Source: CBFGTA01 sp965651595 (GTDB taxonomy: Bacteria > Actinomycetota > Actinomycetes > S36-B12 > UBA10799). From it: 6,804 nt of DNA. The stretch spans positions 1-6,804 of the forward strand of contig CBFGTA010000112.1 of NCBI GenBank assembly GCA_965651595.1, given 5' to 3'. The notes under the pieces were generated by a model. It was not told the DNA's origin, did not search any database, and worked only from the letters and a program-made list of their open reading frames with translations. Positions 4,844 to 6,804 of this stretch are shown here, piece by piece (within the stretch, counting starts at the first letter, position 1; each line of letters opens with the position of its first letter). Both the position numbers and the translations under genes were made by a program.

Positions 4844-6046
4844 GTGGCCAGCAAACGAACCGTGCGTCCGCTGATCGCGGTGGGTGCGAGCGTCGCGGTG
4901 GTAACGACGTTGGTGGTGGCCGCCCCTTCGGTGTCAACGAGTTCAGTGGGCGCTGGTGTTGATGCGGCAGCTGACTACCAGCCCGGACCTACCGGCCACA
5001 CCCCGCGCGGCATCGCTGGCCCCTACTGGGACACCAACCCCGACGGCATCGACCAAAGCATTGCGGCATCCCCGATGAGTGATCCGTGGCCGTCGGCCGC
5101 TTCCATTGTGGATCGGATGCGTGCCTACGGCTTAGATATTCAGTTGATGCCCGGCTACGACGATCCCGTCTACGAACGCAACGCAAACCTGGCTGGTTCG
5201 GGTTCCCGCCCGGTCGTGTTCATGATGCACGACACTGGCACCGGAGTTCCCGCGAGCCGTCTGCGCAACGACCACTCCTTGAACTGGATCATGTACGGGG
5301 TGAAGAGCTCAGCCGGCAACACAGTGCGGGCGAGCCACTTCTACATTGACCGGTCAGGCAACCCGTACTTCGTCTACGCCCGCCGCACTTGGCACGCTGG
5401 CGCCGGTGATGCCATGTTCGGCGTCTCGGCCACTCGCATGAACGCGTGGTCTTATGGGGTTGAAATCGAGTCGCAGGGCGGGCCCGCCCGCGACTTGACC
5501 GCCAAGCAGCGCGACACGGCCGCCAAGATGGCTGCGGCCGTGCTCGACGTCACCGGGATTCCGGTTGCCAACGTCATCAACCACAAAGACTACGCTGGCC
5601 GAGTCCAGGGCAAAGTCGACACGGGATGGTCGATGAGTTACTGGCAGAACCTGGTGAGCCAGGCGATGGCAGCAGGTCCCGACGTGGCTAACCCCGACGT
5701 GGGAACCGTGCCACCCACTGAGCCTGTGCGCGACCCGTGGGGGAGGCTCATCAAGGGTGAAGTGATTCGCACGGACGTGCAGTTCGGCAAGTCGAATCGC
5801 TCGGTCATGCGGACTCAGGCGAAGTTGCGGCAGTTCTCCAAGAAGAACGGCAAGTTCCACCGGAAACTCAACCCGTCGGGCAAGACCGGCTACTTCGGTC
5901 ACGAGACCCGCCGCATGATCAACCGCACACACCAGATTCTGAGCCTGAGGTGGAAGCGCTTCAGCAAGCATTCGGCCACGGCGCCCAAGAAGGGTCTATT
6001 CACGAAGATTGGGCTCACATCAGTCAACGAGCGCCGTTACCTGTAG
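4844..6046 (+). CDS. Secreted zinc N-acetylmuramoyl-L-alanine amidase (Amidase_2/PGRP type)
   Basis: This 400-residue exported enzyme cleaves the amide bond between N-acetylmuramic acid and L-alanine of peptidoglycan. A Sec-type signal peptide is visible: KRTVR, then a hydrophobic core at about 9-27 (PLIAVGASVAVVTTLVVAA), then Ser/Gly-rich sequence. The catalytic domain spans about 95-275. Likely zinc ligands are His129 (VVFMMHDTG), His247 (VINHKDYAG) and Asp259 (GKVDTG); Glu207 in YGVEIES fits the catalytic or water-activating position, and His184 in RTWHAGAG is the conserved substrate-side His. A linker (280-300) leads to a strongly basic C-terminal region (about 305-400). There, SVMRTQAKLRQF...GKTGYFGHETRRMIN resembles the PG_binding_1 pattern of a Gln-x-x-Leu helix followed by G-[YF]-FG-x-x-T-R. 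GTG 4844 is preferred from the AAGGAG site and a compact signal peptide; ATG 4820 would add eight residues. The gene is divergent from the two-component operon. A phage endolysin is less likely because of the signal peptide and the absence of phage genes. Confidence 0.87.
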   Translation: MASKRTVRPLIAVGASVAVVTTLVVAAPSVSTSSVGAGVDAAADYQPGPTGHTPRGIAGPYWDTNPDGIDQSIAASPMSDPWPSAASIVDRMRAYGLDIQLMPGYDDPVYERNANLAGSGSRPVVFMMHDTGTGVPASRLRNDHSLNWIMYGVKSSAGNTVRASHFYIDRSGNPYFVYARRTWHAGAGDAMFGVSATRMNAWSYGVEIESQGGPARDLTAKQRDTAAKMAAAVLDVTGIPVANVINHKDYAGRVQGKVDTGWSMSYWQNLVSQAMAAGPDVANPDVGTVPPTEPVRDPWGRLIKGEVIRTDVQFGKSNRSVMRTQAKLRQFSKKNGKFHRKLNPSGKTGYFGHETRRMINRTHQILSLRWKRFSKHSATAPKKGLFTKIGLTSVNERRYL

Positions 6047-6130
6047 TCGCTCAGGCCCACAGCGACATCCAGGCTCATCGCGATCCGTGGGCGTCCATCG
6101 AGGGCTCGGGGCTACCTGAACCGGCCCGAT

Positions 6131-6146
6131 TGGCCGAGGTCGGCCA
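6131..6146. repeat. Perfect inverted repeat TGGCCGA-GG-TCGGCCA
   Basis: Perfect 7-base arms (6131-6137 and 6140-6146) are separated by two bases, 84 bases after the amidase stop and 60 bases upstream of the acyltransferase promoter candidate. As RNA it makes only a short hairpin because the loop must open part of the arms, and no T-run follows. It could be a weak terminator or an operator. Confidence 0.4.
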
Positions 6147-6183
6147 GGGAGCTGCAGCCTGCTGTGAAATCGGTAAGTGTCGC

Positions 6184-6212
6184 TTCACCGCAGACGTGTG
6201 GTCGCTTACAGT
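6184..6212 (+). promoter_or_regulatory. Candidate promoter for the acyltransferase gene
   Basis: TTCACC at 6184-6189 (4 of 6 to TTGACA) and TACAGT at 6207-6212 (4 of 6 to TATAAT) are spaced by 17 bases. A start near 6219 would leave a leader of about 70 nt. The direct repeat GTCGCTT (6179-6185 and 6201-6207, 22 bases apart, two helical turns) brackets the spacer and may mark an activator site. Confidence 0.4.
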
Positions 6213-6273
6213 AGAAACTCCATGCCTAGCAGCGCTGAGGCCGGGTCAGATCGGCCGGTCAGTGGTGCGAATC

Positions 6274-6280
6274 GGAGGAG
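6274..6280 (+). promoter_or_regulatory. Shine-Dalgarno GGAGGAG for the acyltransferase
   Basis: GGAGGAG is seven bases before the GTG at 6288 and ten before the adjacent in-frame GTG at 6291. The first gives the better spacing. Confidence 0.65.
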
Positions 6281-6287
6281 ATTGCCT

Positions 6288-6804
6288 GTGGTGACGAGTC
6301 ATACCGCAGACGCTGGCGTTTCCGCTCCCGAGCGCACTCCTGCTCGCCGTTGGCGGCGCGACGTCCAGGGCTTGCGGGCGGTGGCGGTGCTGGCGGTGGT
6401 CCTGTACCACGCGAAAGTTCCCGGCATCACGGGCGGCTTTGTGGGTGTGGACGTCTTCTTCGTCATCTCGGGCTTTCTCATTACCGGCATCTTGTTGGGT
6501 CCGGTGTTTGCTGGGCAGCCCCGCGGCCGGGGCTGGTGGGACTTCGTGGGTTCCCGGGTGCGCAGGCTGGTGCCAGCGTCGACGGTGGTACTCATCGTGA
6601 CGGCTGCAGCAACCTGGGTGTTGGCATCGCCTCTGACTGTCAGCTCCTATCTTGCGTCGATTCGCGACGCAGCCTTGCAGATCGTGAACGTCTCGTTCGC
6701 GCGTGATTCCGCCGACTATCTCGCTGGCGACGTCACCGACAACCCCGTGATGAACTTCTGGACACTGAGCCTGGAATGGCAGTTCTACGTGGTGTGGGCA
6801 CTGG
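6288..6804 (+). CDS. OafA/AT3-family membrane acyltransferase, 3'-truncated by the window edge
   Basis: This is the N-terminal 172 residues of an integral membrane acyltransferase (Acyl_transf_3). The family transfers acetyl or other acyl groups to sugars of the cell surface: wall polysaccharide, peptidoglycan, lipids or exported small molecules. Diagnostic motifs are RRDVQGLRAVAVLAVVLYHA (23-42) with the essential His41, GGFVGVDVFFVISGFLITGIL (49-69), and SRVRRLVPA (89-97). The block NFWTLSLEWQFYVVWAL at 156-172 is the WSLxVEEQFY signature, here with Glu163 kept and Trp164 in place of the second Glu. Membrane segments are at about 31-41, 51-71 and 98-113. The start is GTG 6288, seven bases after GGAGGAG; GTG 6291 would shorten it by one residue. 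The open frame continues off the edge, so a C-terminal SGNH domain, common in one branch of the family, cannot be judged. The acceptor is unknown. Confidence 0.88.
   Translation, partial: MVTSHTADAGVSAPERTPARRWRRDVQGLRAVAVLAVVLYHAKVPGITGGFVGVDVFFVISGFLITGILLGPVFAGQPRGRGWWDFVGSRVRRLVPASTVVLIVTAAATWVLASPLTVSSYLASIRDAALQIVNVSFARDSADYLAGDVTDNPVMNFWTLSLEWQFYVVWAL

Noticed and set aside
5354..5971. 205-codon minus-strand open frame opposite the amidase
   Set aside because: Its composition is that of a complementary-strand shadow; the plus-strand amidase motifs are intact and the minus frame shows no domain.
5950..6294. 114-codon open frame on the plus strand overlapping the amidase end and ending at the acyltransferase start
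   Set aside because: It starts inside the amidase in another frame, has no ribosome site or recognisable fold, and the spacer it crosses carries promoter-like and repeat elements.
1..6804. CRISPR array, tRNA, rRNA, insertion sequence or prophage
   Set aside because: No regularly spaced repeats, cloverleaf, terminal inverted repeats, transposase, integrase or phage structural genes were seen; the amidase has a signal peptide and stands alone.

Overview
The window is high-GC DNA with GTG starts, 4-base GTGA/ATGA gene overlaps and protein families typical of Actinomycetota (an actinobacterial cobalt ECF transporter, a TcrY/TrcS-like histidine kinase, a PGRP-type secreted amidase). Genus and family cannot be fixed from this stretch. 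It looks like ordinary chromosome: there is no transposase, integrase, tRNA, rRNA or CRISPR array.

Layout, left to right. (1) 1-1211, plus strand: the end of a cobalt-type ECF transporter operon, with a 5'-truncated cbiQ (membrane coupling subunit) overlapping cbiO (ATPase). (2) 1212-1361: spacer with a 12-base perfect palindrome, followed by a well-formed promoter whose predicted start site is the A of the next ATG. (3) 1362-2059, plus strand: a two-gene unit with an ATGA overlap. A small protein resembling BrnT/DUF4258-type toxins is followed by a ribbon-helix-helix protein, so it is a probable type II toxin-antitoxin locus in toxin-first order. (4) 2060-2125: a short convergent spacer with a GC hairpin. 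(5) 2126-4473, minus strand: a two-component system, an OmpR/PhoB-type regulator followed by its HAMP histidine kinase, with a GTGA overlap. (6) 4474-4843: a 370-base divergent spacer rich in inverted and direct repeats and containing a strong 48-nt hairpin. (7) 4844-6046, plus strand: a secreted zinc N-acetylmuramoyl-L-alanine amidase with a basic C-terminal module that looks like a peptidoglycan-binding domain. (8) 6047-6287: spacer with a promoter candidate and a perfect inverted repeat. (9) 6288 to the right edge: the N-terminal part of an OafA/AT3 membrane acyltransferase.

The right half reads as a cell-envelope neighbourhood: a sensor-regulator pair divergent from a peptidoglycan hydrolase, then an acyltransferase that may O-acylate wall or surface glycans. 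Control of the amidase by the two-component system is an inference from position and from the repeat-rich spacer. The most interesting item in the left half is the toxin-antitoxin unit, whose first gene appears leaderless while the second has a strong Shine-Dalgarno sequence. I found no clearly undescribed multi-gene system; the best candidates for something new are that small bicistron and the structured 4474-4843 spacer.
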